Source of the DNA: Scytalidium lignicola
Lineage: Eukaryota; Ascomycota; Leotiomycetes
DNA: 36,496 bases
Direction of reading: 5' to 3'
NCBI GenBank assembly: GCA_002812745.2
Contig: NCSJ02000402.1
Coordinates: forward strand, 1-36,496
The stretch's first letter is position 1; each line of letters begins with the position of its first letter. The notes under the pieces were generated by a model. It ran no database searches, was not told the DNA's origin, and worked only from the letters and a program-made list of their open reading frames with translations. Both the position numbers and the translations under genes were made by a program. This document shows, piece by piece, positions 20,462 to 32,374 of this stretch.

Positions 20462-22406
20462 ATGTCTCTCCCTGTGTCTCTGCTATACGGCTCTCACAGC
20501 TTGCTAGGTGATGAAAACCTGAAACCCTTCCTAGCGAACGAGAACGACGACCAAAACAACTATGAGTTGGACGATATTGCTGGACAAGAAAGACCAACGA
20601 TCCGAAGGAAACTAGTGCCAGAAAATTCCAAAGTCTCCCAATTGTCGAACGGCTCGAATCTCGAAGGCATTTCAAAGCGAAAGAGCAGTGTGCACGAGGC
20701 ACAGCCAAGCTCATCGCGAGATTCTTTTCCAGACGCCTACGATGGGGATCCATGGTGTCCTGGATTCTGGGCGCAGTTCCCTTATCAAGGTGTCTTGTCC
20801 CTCTTTGGTTGTTTAGCTTGCATCGTTGCTTCTGTTGTGGTACTTGTTGTATCAGAGGGCCAGCCTACTTCTTCTTGGACGGTGTCTCCAACTGTCTACC
20901 TCGCAGGCTTAATGACAGCGACGAATATGTTTGCGCGNTTTTGCTTTTAAAGAAGGTGCAAAAATTGCGTGGTGGTATAAAGCGCTTCGGGGAGGAACAC
21001 TAGGGGATCTTCATCATCGCTGGGCTCACGCGGATGCCATTTTACCTGCAATTCTCGCTGGTCGGCAGTTCAGCCTTGTCACGCTGGGAAGCATTGCCAT
21101 CACCGTCTTGATTATCGATCAGCCTTTGATTCAAAGAGCCTCGAGTGTTGTCACTGTTTCGAGAGTGTCTCCTGTCAATGTCACAGCTCCTATAGCACCA
21201 GAGATTCCTTGGGGCTTTACAGCATATGAACCAGGCCGCTCCACCTTGAATCAACTCATGACGCAACCAATGATCTCGGCCTTCAATAACTTCAACAGCC
21301 AGACTCCCATAATAACGAACTTCTCTGGCTGTCAAGGGATCTGCACGGGGTATGTTAAGGCTGGAGGGCTTGCAGCACACTGCAACGCGACAAGTGGACC
21401 TGTAGAGTACAGCGGCATCCAGGACGTGGCTGGTACAACTGTCACTCCTTTTGGGGTCAAATTCACCATAGCTGAGGCGGGAGAAAACGCCACCGAGTCT
21501 AGCTATATCACTATGAGTGTTGTGTACAGTAACGAGAGTGATTCTTATTGTTCGGCAACCCTTACCAAGAGAACGTGCATCCTAGCACCTGCCACCTTCA
21601 AGTATCCGGTCAAACTCGCTGGAAATGTTCTCACAATTGGCGACATGCTCAACAATGGCACAACTCAGTCGTTCCAGCCGTCACCAATCTCAGGAAATCC
21701 TAGTACCGGATTAGACTCTGCGGAAGAATCTTGGTGGACCATTGGCGGTCTTTACCTCGCCGCCATTAGCCTATTCTCATCCAATGCAACATATACTGCG
21801 GGTGGTGGAGTTGGAATCTTTGCGACCTTGCCAGACACACTATCTAACCAATTCCTAGAGCCTCCAACTCAGAATCTCTCCGGGCTTCAGGGGCCATGGA
21901 ATCTCACTGTTAACAGCAATTGTGTCCTGAATTGGACAGATCCGACCTCATACATCCTCTCCTCCCTTAATGCGATAGCATTTCGGGTCTCTTTAAACGC
22001 ATCAAGCTTTCCATACCGCAACACAAGCACGCCTCCCGGCGCACAAGTCTTGACCATGACTGAAACCCGCAACGTCAATGTGTTCCAGTCCGAGTACCGG
22101 TTTCTCATAGCTAGCACCCTTCTAGCTACCGCATGTACTATGCTGGTTGTCCCCACCTTTATAGGCTGGTGGACGTTGGGACGGCCTGTCTCACTGAACC
22201 CAATTGAGACAGGTAAAGCGTTTAATGCACCTTTATTACAAGGCCCGAGTTCGAATGCCCCGCTTTCGAAACTGGTCAGAAGCATGGAAGGAAGACGAGT
22301 ACAGTGGGGCGAGGTGGAGGATTATTCTACGCAGGTGACAAGCAAGTTGAAGCTTGCAGATCCAGCTGAAGTAATGAAGCCGAGAACTAGAGTTGCATAT
22401 ATATAA
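20462..22406 (+). CDS. Glycosylated multi-pass membrane protein (frame broken at N 20938)
   Basis: Two overlapping frames, 20462-20950 and 20931-22406, join into one protein of about 647 residues if one T of the run after the N at 20938 is dropped; the reading then passes from ATNMFAR to FAFKEGAKIAWWYKALRGG without a break. The break is therefore most likely a homopolymer error. A hydrophilic N-terminal tail is followed by two membrane segments (about residues 110-155), a third (GRQFSLVTLGSIAITVLII), a large extracellular part with around a dozen N-glycosylation sites and several Cys, and a last membrane segment (about 22110-22180). It resembles a fungal family of unknown function close to DUF3176 proteins; that match is from memory. 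No introns are needed. Confidence 0.75.
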
Positions 22407-22656
22407 ATTTAGAATATACTTCCGATTCAACTTCCAGTGCTGGCAGTTTTACTCTCAAAATATTCGATTCTTATATCCTATTTAGGCATGCCATTGGTAG
22501 GCGATAAAACTGCTACGAGCACTAACTATTATATCTTGATATCTCCGAGCTCTAAAATGAGAGATCTATATAAAATTTGTTGGATTTAGATACAGGTTCA
22601 CTAATGATTTTATATTTTTCTACGATAGGTATTAATTCATTTAATTTCACGTTCCA

Positions 22657-24355
22657 TCACCGTTTCATCTCTACGCTATCTATTGCCCACATCTTTTGTA
22701 CTCGGATTCCATTGTCTGGTCTTTCCCTCCCTTCCTCATCTGAGCTGTGAAGTTCAATAGCATCGCTTTCGGTTCTCATCTTGCTAGCCAGCCTTGAACT
22801 TAACTTGTGAGACCACTGGTTATTAGCAGCATTGCTAGATTTGCTAAGTTGGAAAAGAGGTGGCAGTATCTTCACCAATAATGGTCTAAAACACATCATG
22901 CTAGCACAGATGATAGCCATGAAGGTCTCAAGCACACTCCATATAATTACATCGACGTTATCGTCTGTTTTATATAGTTAGTAATCAGGAGTTTAGAGTA
23001 AAATAAACAAATAAACTCACACGTCTGATCTAAACTTGTCCCGTAAGATATAATGTATTTCAGCCGTATCATACTAGTGACACAGGCACTTAAGTGTAGT
23101 TATTAGCCATAGTCCATCTGTTATCATCATAACCAGGGAGAACTTACAAGGATCCGAGAAAAAATATTAGCATCAACGCAATTTTCTTCCTCAAATCAAG
23201 ATTCAGATTCTTCAGTTCTAATATCGGCATTAACATGATAACGATATCCTCAAATATTGCGGTTGCAGCGACGGCGTAGACAAATGCCTGGGAATCTATA
23301 CATCTTCCTTGAATTGTAACATCCCAGACTGATATAACCGGTAGACACTGAAACGATACAACAAGCACAAATGCAATGGTATGACAAGCCATCCATCCAA
23401 TAGCAAACTGCGTAAAAAGGCGAAAGTTCTTATTCATGAATATACGCAGATACAAGAACAATATGGATAATTTTGCCAAGGCCTGAACAACTGCGTAAAG
23501 TATCTGGGAAATATAGTAGAGCTATTCTAGTCAGCAAAAAATCCTTGAATGCCGTTCCTAATTTTGCCTCATACCTTTCGAAGCTCTGCAATATTTTCAG
23601 GTGGGACGTCCCAGAAGTGCTTTCCAAATCCACGCGTGGCATCTATCAGAGGTTAGATTCTGTTAAAGTTTTTAAGAACCAGCTTGATATCATTCATACT
23701 GTATATTGGTATAACTGTCATTGGGATCATCATAAGCTGTGTATGGTTGTTAGCTTAGCAAGTGTCAAGCTTCGTTCTCGACAGAATAACTACTCACAGC
23801 AGCCAAGGCAACGGCAAAATCATCCCACCACAATTTAGACACCACCATACGTCTAGCCAAAAACCTCAAAGCGACCACGGGAAAAGTAACCGCTGCTATA
23901 ATGATGATATCTCGGATCAATTCCGCACTTCTAGATGCTATCGGGTAACCAGCGCAGATATCCTTTTGAAGCACAGCAGTAGAAGCTAAAGGAGAGATAA
24001 CGTCAGAGAATTAGGTACCAGATATGAAGATGCCGATTTTGAATTCGTACCAGCTTGTTCCATTGGGCTGCATGATGATAATACACATACAGCAAGCTCT
24101 TTCTGTATTGTCTCGTTTCTGCAAAGACAATTCGAGACGAGCTGGAGATTGTTCAAGGGACATGTGACTGGATCCAACAACTTCGTCCCACAGTCGAGCT
24201 ACACAGAACATTTCAGTTATTGCAGCTCAAGGAACAATTCAAGCTAAACCTACTGTACATGGTGGAATCTGGGTAAGAATCTCTGGTAGACTGGCTTGTG
24301 CGACAACGACGCCGACCAGAGCTGCCACGAAACCAAGCGTACCCGGAACGCGCAT
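22657..24355 (-). CDS. CFEM-domain PTH11-like seven-helix receptor
   Basis: Eight exons can be joined in frame: 24254-24355, 24051-24198, 23798-23985, 23700-23736, 23575-23642, 23148-23521, 23021-23088 and 22657-22964. They total 1293 nt, 430 residues; introns are 53-65 nt with GT-AG ends. A signal peptide (residues about 1-20) is followed by a CFEM domain with eight Cys (PPC, LDC, TCP, CLC, AVC, SSC, DIC), then a fungal rhodopsin-like seven-helix region with WWDDFAVALAA, GFGKHFWDVPPENI, QALAKLSILFLYLRIF and FFLGSFACVTS, and a polar cytoplasmic tail from about residue 350. Such proteins sit in the plasma membrane; family members sense surfaces or nutrients, but no ligand can be inferred here. 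No lesion is seen. Confidence 0.87.
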
Positions 24356-26253
24356 CTTTGTTCTGTGATACAGTTGTAAGACGCAGAGACACTTTTCAAA
24401 ACTTCATGGTCATAGGGAAGGCATGCAGTTTATACAAATGGCATATTCCGATATTACGTGCAGAAAGAGTGGCCCCTTGGTTCCAGAACCTAGCATGTTA
24501 AGCCAAAAATGACAGGTTGGGCCTGGCCCCGGACATAGGAGGGCAAAACTGGAAGGAGAGACCACATCTAATATCTTCGAAGCTGACATTATGCTTTCAA
24601 GGGGCGGCCCCGACATATGATTCGGGGCTGGTCTGACTAGCAGTGCCTGTCGATCATGCCGCGATATCCTCCACAGAGTTTGGCTGGGACGGTATTCCGC
24701 TCGAGCAACAACAAATCATTCATCTTGGGTGACGCCACATTCCTTGACAGATTCCAGTACATGGATGTTAGTGAAACATAGTCAAAAATGTCGGAGGGTT
24801 TGATTTTAGTTATGCTTTTGATTGGCTGGCACAAGCTGTCAACCTGCTAGCCCGGCTGGAGGTGGAAGCATGGAGCAGCTTCCTCTTTAAGGGTGGCGCC
24901 AGATCAGAGCCAGCAGCACAAGGGAAAAACAAAAGCAAACCAGAATCGGAGGCGTATTGGTATGGTAAAATATTTTCTATCACAACTCATGCACAAGCCC
25001 CTTTCTACCCCGCATCTCGGAGCCTTTTATTCTTATTTTATTTTATTTTATTTTATTTTTTCGGTTGAGCGGAAGTAGCTAAGCAGACGAATTGGCTTTT
25101 ATCATCTCGCATAACTAATGATACGATATGCAGAGGCATTTGACGTAAAAGTTGTGGTAATCTGTGGCAGCCTTACTCCGCATATGCAGGTATTATTATA
25201 TTCAAACATGGTCTCAGATAATAGGAGTATTTTGACGATGAAAACTTTGCTAATAGCCAGTTACAAATGGGTGCCAAGTAGAGAAGGGCCGGAGCCGAAA
25301 GGAAAGGGATCTCGGCCCGTCAAAGGTACGTACCGTATTTAAGGCATAAATACCTCTTTGCCACTCTACGAGATGAAACTGGCTCTCTATAAAGCCTGCC
25401 GATATCTTCTCCTGAGATATATGATGCAAGTTTCTCACGTTTTTCTACGAATCTCTTGCGCATATAGGTGGTGATTATGCGCAATACGGATAGTAAACTC
25501 TCATTGGCTCCACCCTCGCTCCAAAAAAATCAATCTTGCAAAAATGAATACTTTAAAAAGCAACAGAATGTTCCCCAGTTAAGTGTGCTTTTCTATCACA
25601 ATTTGATAATTATCAGTAGATTGATTACTGTACAAAACCTCTTATCATGTGTAGTAGTAGTAACTACTACCTCAGCAAAATATCAAAATATGTGCGAGCA
25701 TTACAAGGCATTGGCGTCATGAAACCGTGTCTCACGTCAGTCTCTTGCGTCGTAAGGGTATGCTAGCCGTTAAGGTTCGCCAAGCAACAGTGGCAAGGAT
25801 TGAAAAATGACAGAACTTTATTAAGCATATTCCAACTAAGGAATTCCTTTTGCTTCGAATTAGAACTCATGTTCTATAGCGTGTCTAGGCAGAAAGGGAT
25901 AATTTCTTTTGCTGTCGATCTTGATCTTAACGCCACCTTATGAAGATGCAATGCGTTACCAAAGCTATCGAGGTGGTCTGTAAGATATTATCATCTAATT
26001 AGTTTGTTCCGTCTAAGCGAACCAGTAATATGTTAAAGTTGTAATTTTTGCGCAAGCATAAGGATGCATAAATTGATATATTTTGCGTAAGTCTTCACNA
26101 AAAAAAAGATGTGGTGTTAACTACGGTTGTTGACCTTCACAAGACCTAAATATCCATTTAGATTGTCTCTTTTACTTGTCCCTGTATGTTCTCAAGTAGC
26201 ATATATTTATCAAGAAATAAACACGTGCAAAGTGCGAGCGTTTCCTCGCAGGA
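24356..26253. other. 1.9-kb intergenic region
   Basis: Only short unconvincing open frames are present. Visible small structures are a TTTTA repeat near 25033-25060, a 9-bp perfect inverted repeat TTGCGCATA/TATGCGCAA at 25456-25484 and a GTAGTAGTAGTAACTACTAC palindrome near 25652. One N lies before an A run at 26099. Confidence 0.5.
25033..25060. repeat. TTTTA microsatellite
   Basis: About five tandem TTTTA units end in a T run. It lies in intergenic DNA. Confidence 0.85.
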
Positions 26254-28124
26254 CTAGGTCTGTAACTGGGGCCATATTGTTTGCCAAAATTCAAATTGCG
26301 ATGCCCTGTAATTATCATCCTCAACTATGACCTGATCAGCTCGGAATACAATATTCTGCGCCTTCTCGCTATAAGGTGGCCATCTAGGCACACCTTCGAT
26401 ACCATGGTGGTTCGGATTGAGATCATGCACGAATGCTACCCAGGATCGCGACATGATTTTTGCCAGATTGGCATAGCTAGGGAAAGGACCAATCCAGTTT
26501 ACGTTCTTGTCAGGGTTGTCGAACACAAAGCAGATCTATTTTGTAAGTGTCAGTATCAAAGAGCCTCTAGTAAGCGGCAAAAGAGCGATGCTTAGAGAAA
26601 CATAGGATACCTACCTCAGTATAATGCGTAACAAATACAGGCGCAACGACGGCAACATCAACTTCCTGTCCATTCCAAGGTGGCTGATCAAATCTATACG
26701 TGTAAATTGGCAGGGCGCTATTGTTAACCTTCCAATTTGCAATAAACCTTCTCCCCGCATGGATTGCCCAATCAGCTGTCAGCGCTGCTCCTCTCTTATA
26801 CTGCGCACCCTGGCTCGCAAACGTTTCCCCTCCAGTTTCAAACGGACAGCCTAGCGCAGGATCATCAGGGTACAGATCTAAGACTTTGTTGACGGTGGTA
26901 TTGTCCAAACCAACGCCGAGACTTGCAACATACTTTTGTACGTCAGAGGTCGTGTTCAGCTTCCCTCGCGGACCAAAGAAACTGGCAGTTCCTTCGTCGG
27001 TATTGGAGCCCATGATGATGGCGACGTCAGCGATAAGACCAGCAGCAAGAGATTGTGATGGGAGGCGGGAGATGAATGTGCCATCTATCAATGGTTTGAA
27101 CTGTTTTCCTAGCATGGCATTATAAAGTTTTGGATAAAGGATTGTACGGAGGCATTCGAGACTGTCTGTGACGTTGTTACAGCCTACAGCTGCAGTAATA
27201 TTATCATACCACGGCTGATACACCGCAGCTAACTGGGATTCATTATTTACTGTGTTCGACTTAGACTCGGTCAAGATTCCTAAAGAGAGTGGATTGCACA
27301 TACAGGCTGCGCCTACCAAACTACCGCTCTGCACAATCACAGCTCGAAAGAGCCCGTCATGCTTCCCATCAAAGGCAATCATGTGATACCCAACACTAGA
27401 ACCACCTGCACTTTCTCCCGCAATGGTTACTTTTGTTGGATCACCGCCGAATGCCTGGATATTCTCTGAGACCCATCTCAAGGCCAGGCGTTGGTCGAAA
27501 AGACCAATATTTCCTACTCCAGCAGCAAGGACTTCTCTTGACCCTAGGAATCCAAATCCCATAAGACGGTAGTTAATAGTTACTGCAATAATAGGTTTAT
27601 TTATATCCATAGAGTTGCGCACTATAAAGGACGTGTTATACCGTGGATCTTGTATGCCACCTCCCTTGAAACCTGAAGAACGCTGTTAATGTCATACCTA
27701 ATTGATTTTTAGATGATAAAAAAGAATTGGTATACAGACCTCCTCCGTAAATCCACACGAAAACCGGCAATTTAGAATCAGCTGTGGTATTTGCAGGACG
27801 CACAATATCCAAAGTCAGGCAGTCCTCACTCAGGGTCAAACCATCGGAAAAGCCGTCATAGCCAGGACACGATGTCGAGCGCACAGTGGCATTCCTTGTT
27901 CCTGTCCAGCTTTGGTTGTATGAAACCGGATGTCTGAGACGCAGCGGCCCAACTGGTGGAGCAGCAAAAGGGATTCCATAGAATGCCTCTTGACTGAAGC
28001 TGGGGATATGGAAGCCTTCATAGGTTCCGTTCTTTGCGATAGCGATTGGCTGAGCAGCAGGAGCCGCAAAGACAGCCTGGCCGAAAAATAAAAAGTAGTA
28101 TATAAAAGGAATAGCGACCACCAT
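26254..28124 (-). CDS. Secreted type-B carboxylesterase/lipase, copy A
   Basis: Alpha/beta-hydrolase of the carboxylesterase type-B family, predicted 556 residues. Exons 27740-28124, 27304-27672, 26615-27249 and 26254-26535 are separated by introns of 67, 54 and 79 nt. A signal peptide covers about residues 1-20. The oxyanion-hole motif YGGGF spans intron 1. The nucleophile is S216 in GESAGGSS, the acid is the Glu of GSNTDEGTA, and the probable catalytic His is H460 in VTHYTE. The 54-nt second intron (27250-27303, GTATGT...CAG) has no stop and a length divisible by three, so the open frame runs through it. Removing it restores alignment with copy B, whose intron lies at the same place. Secretion and ester hydrolysis are expected; the substrate is unknown. 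Confidence 0.88.
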
Positions 28125-29074
28125 GGTATCGTCTTGTCAAAGCTGATAGCTATATCAGATGGGGAAAGCTATAGATCCCAGACACGAAGTAAAATACTTC
28201 TGTTTATGTATACTTGTCCAACTATCCGGGAAGCTCTTCTACCATACTCCAGGAACAGCAACTTTTTCGAGCTAATTGATCTTAACTCCCCGGATGAAAG
28301 AGGGGCGAAGCTACCCTTGCAAATGGGATTCCGCACTTCCATATTTCCCCTAATACCGGCCTTCCGTTGTTCTAACGTCGTAAGCGAATGATCTACTTTT
28401 GTCTGCCTCGAAGGCTTCACATATTTGCCGATCAAAAAACTAGTCCGCAAACTCCCTTCAGAAACGGAACCGGCATCCCGTTCTATTGCTGCTAATGCTG
28501 GAGAGAGCGGGGTTGCTGCTCTGAGGTTATATCGGATAGTTCCTTTTAAGTGCCGCTCACATCCGGTTGCCGATTCCCCTGACCTATATGTGCGACTTTC
28601 TATACGTACTTAGAGTATGAGATACTATTATCATACATTTAAGAGTGCTGATATTTTCAGCAATCCCTCTTTGCCCCGCGAGTCTACTACTTGACAAAAA
28701 TGCGTGATGGGGTAAGTTGCAGAGTAATCATGGTATTACAAGGGCCCCTGCCAAAGAGGCTCTAGCTTTTGTTTTCTGGGGTAATTGTCCTCCCTCCGCA
28801 AATTAACCCCGGAACGACAGCTACCCCATGCATCTCGCCGAATAAAATTCTACAATTCCACTTATTTGAAAGTGGGATTTGAAAAGATGCAGGGGGCCAT
28901 TACTAAACCCCAGGTTTAACTCGGAAGTGGTTTCCGGCGCCGACTTCAGCATCGGAGAGCTTCCGTGTATCAAAATGAAGTATAAGTAGGTATATGACGA
29001 GAAGGAATTTTCATTTTTAGGAGGGCAATTCGTAAGCTGCATTCCAATTCGCGCTACACGTTTTAATATCTGTC
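28125..29074. promoter_or_regulatory. Shared intergenic region of the divergent esterases
   Basis: The 950 bp between the two head-to-head esterase starts hold no convincing gene and presumably contain both promoters. No specific operator was identified. Confidence 0.4.
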
Positions 29075-31189
29075 ATGTTGCTCATCTTCTACTGCATCTT
29101 CGCCCTCCTAGGCAAGATTGTTATAGGTTCACGAGCAGCAACCTCCCCTACCGTGAAGACTGTTAATGGGACCTATATTGGGTTAAATTTGGAGTCTTTC
29201 AACCAGGATGCCTTCTATGGGATTCCCTATGCTACGCCGCCACTTGGAGATCTACGTCTCCGGCGCTCCTTGCCATTCAACCAGTCTTGGACCAGTATAC
29301 GCAGTGCAACGGTCCGGTCAGACTCTTGCCCTGGTTTTAACAGATTCCCAGAGATCCTCGTCGACGGTAGTCTCATAGATGGGCTCACCTTGGGAGAAGA
29401 TTGTTTGACGATGGATATCGTGAGGCCTACGAATACTAAACGCGGTGATGACCTGCCAGTCTTTGTTTGGTTTTATGGTGGAGGTTTGTATCTTGTAATT
29501 ATGATTTTCATTCCATAACTAATGAAAGAAATCTTCAGGTTTCGACGCTGGAGGGTCGGCTGATCCAAAATACAACATGTCTTACATTGTCCGAAACTCC
29601 ATGGAGATGAAGAAGCCAATTATTGGTGTAGTTGTGAACTACCGAACCATGGGGTTTGGATTCTTGGCCTCGAAAGAGGTTCTAGCTGCTGGTGTCGCTA
29701 ATCTAGGACTATTTGATCAAAGATTAGGACTGAAATGGGTCCAGGAGAACATCGAAGGCTTTGGTGGAGACCCTACTAAAGTGACTATCGGTGGTGAGAG
29801 TGCAGGTGGATCTAGCACGGGCTATCACCTTGTTGGCTTTAATGGAAATAACGATGGACTCTTCCGTGCAGCCATCCTAGAGAGTGCAAGTCTATTAGGA
29901 GCCCCAGGTATGTCTGAGTAATTACCCTCAAAATGAACAGATCATAAGTTACTAACTACCTATGATAGTCGTACCTCCCCAGCAGTTGGATATGGCTTAT
30001 CAAGGGAACTATGACAACATTACTACTACTGTAGGTTGCAATACCACAAATGATAGTCTGGCTTGTCTTCGGACAATTCCTTACACACAGCTGTACAATG
30101 CTATGGCTGGATTTCATCAGTCGCCAATCGTCGACGGCGAATTTATTACACAACTACCTTCACAATCTCTTAAAAGAGCGCAAATCGCTGACGTTGCTAT
30201 AATTATTGGAACCAACACGGATGAAGGCACCGCTGTCTTTTTAGGACCTCGACTAAGTCCTTTAAATAACGACAGCGATGTTTTCGATTTCGTCAAGGCT
30301 TTTGGAGCCGGCCTCGACAACAACACTGTAAATACGATCATGAAACTCTACCCGGATGATCCCGCATTTGGTTGCCCATTTGAGACGGGTCCAGAGCGCT
30401 TCGAATCCCAAGGATACCAATATAAACGTGGCGCTGCCATTAAAGGAGACTACTACATGCACGCGGGGAGGCGATTTTACGCAAAAGATCACAGCCTTCG
30501 TAGCCGCAAACCAATTTACACGTACAGGTTTGACCAAGCACCTTGGGATATGAGAGAGCCATCTATCATGGTCGTGCCGCCTGTGTACGTCACGCACTAC
30601 TCAGAGGTATGTTATGTCTGTTCCGGCTAACCCATGAACCCTACCAGTTTGTCAACCAACCAACCAACCAATCAACCACAAAGTTGATGATTGACTGGTA
30701 AGTTGATTGATCAGCCAGCTTAACTGTCAACTATACGTCAGTTGGTCACAAAGCTAGCCAGCTCAGTAACTGTAAAGTCAATGGCTAAGCTGGCTGATTA
30801 ATCAACTGAGTGCTTAATTCACGAACTAGCACACTTAATGAATTATCCAGAAAATATATATATATTTATCAGTATATACTACTAATTTTAATCTTTAGAT
30901 CGTATACGTATTTGACAACCCCAACAACAACAGCAATTGGATAGGACCCTATCCAAGCTACGCGCGCCTTCAAAAGTTCGTCTCCCGCTCTTGGATATCC
31001 TTCGTCCACGATCTCACCCCCAATCATCACGGACTCAAAGATCCAAACCTGCCAACGTGGCCGGTGTATTCCGCTGCAAACCCCAGAAATATAGTCTTTC
31101 GTGAGGGAGGGAGCTTCATCGAGAAGGATGATTATAGACAGGAGCAGCTGGCTTTCTGGGGAACAATATGGCCTCAGTTGCAGTGCTGA
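29075..31189 (+). CDS. Secreted type-B carboxylesterase/lipase, copy B
   Basis: A close paralogue of copy A in divergent orientation. Exons 29075-29483, 29539-29907, 29969-30606 and 30899-31189 give 568 residues; introns of 55 and 61 nt are normal, but the third is 292 nt. The N-terminus is hydrophobic (signal peptide about 1-21). The YGGG motif spans intron 1; S224 in GESAGGSS, the Glu of GTNTDEGTA and H469 in VTHYSE complete the probable triad. All three intron positions match copy A, and both C-termini end with the block IWPQLQ. The long last intron carries a foldback insertion described separately. It has no stop or frameshift and is probably functional if that intron is removed. Confidence 0.88.
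30703..30805. repeat. Foldback element inside intron 3 of esterase B
   Basis: Arms TTGATTGATCAGCCAGCTTA (30703-30722) and its near reverse complement (30786-30805, one mismatch) enclose 63 bp. Upstream, 30653-30676, lies a CAAC tetranucleotide run, and several partial CAGTTG/CAACTG repeats fill the spacer. The sequence could be a small MITE-like insertion; no clear target duplication was identified. Confidence 0.75.
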
Positions 31190-32374
31190 TTCAAATTGCG
31201 ATTAACCAGAACATTTGTCGAATGACCTGTCGGTAGTAAATTAACGAGACATGCCGCATATATGAGTTAACGAATATATATAGTTATGAGGTTATGAATC
31301 TACGATTAATTTGCTATCCTACAGTATAATTAATCATCGCACGATTTTTAGTAAGAGCAGTATTCTAAACTAAACGAGATATAGCGAAATTACCTGGTGA
31401 CTATATGCTCTTTAAAGTTTCTAAACACTCATCTTAAAGGTCACCACAGTGATTTGACATGTAATCGATTGCGGTATTAAAAAGGGGTGTGACTAGAACT
31501 TAAGATTTCAAAGCCCCCCTCTCTCTCATAATGCCTCATTGGAATTCATATAAAATCGCGAAATCAAGACTCGGGGAATGGAATTGCCACATTAAGGGTG
31601 ATTATTATTAGATGTAAGTAAGCTAACTATACAGTTCCTCACTGTAATCGCTACAAACGTCATCTCATCTTTAACCCAATCTTTCATATAAATCTCATAT
31701 ATCTCTTTTCTGAAAACCGGGTTTAAGTTTAAAATCTTGACATTCTCACAGAAGAGTGATAAGGGAAAGGCTTTGAGATGAGGCAACTTTATATAGAGAA
31801 GTGGATATGAATCTTTTTTTTTATGATTTTTATTNAAAAAAGGCTTTCACCAAAAATTAATTACATCTCCTCCGCCCTCAGACACACCAACTTTCAAATT
31901 AAGAATCATCTATTATAAATTATTTTTGTGCTGTAGGTAGCAGATAGCCCTCAAAACTCAAAAAGGAGGTCAAAAACAAAACTTTCGTGGTATCAATCTA
32001 ACGAGCGTGAAACCGTTGCGCTTGCGCCAGTAATTATTATAAATGAGAGACCGACCGACCGACCGAGTTTGTGGTATATTATCCCCGAAATTCCCTTTCA
32101 CCTCCCAAATTAAACCCCCTCGTTGTTTGTCATTTCACGTCAATAAATCCGGTTCCGCATTTATTATCATTATCGTGTTCTCCTCCAAACTTCCCTTCCC
32201 ATCCCACTCATTTGTACAACAAACACATTGAGAAACCCATGTGCTGAATACCAACCCACAAACGGTTTCAGAAATTATTTGAGGCTCCGTATTTCACGAA
32301 ATGTGTGCATAATATGAGATGGAAAGTGAAGTGAAAGAGAAGTGAAATTAAAAATTAAAAGCGACTCTCCCCCC
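31190..32374. other. 1.2-kb intergenic region
   Basis: No convincing coding frame or repeat was found. It contains an N beside an A run at 31835 and A/T-rich stretches. The part next to 32374 is the 3' flank of the opsin-related gene. Confidence 0.45.
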
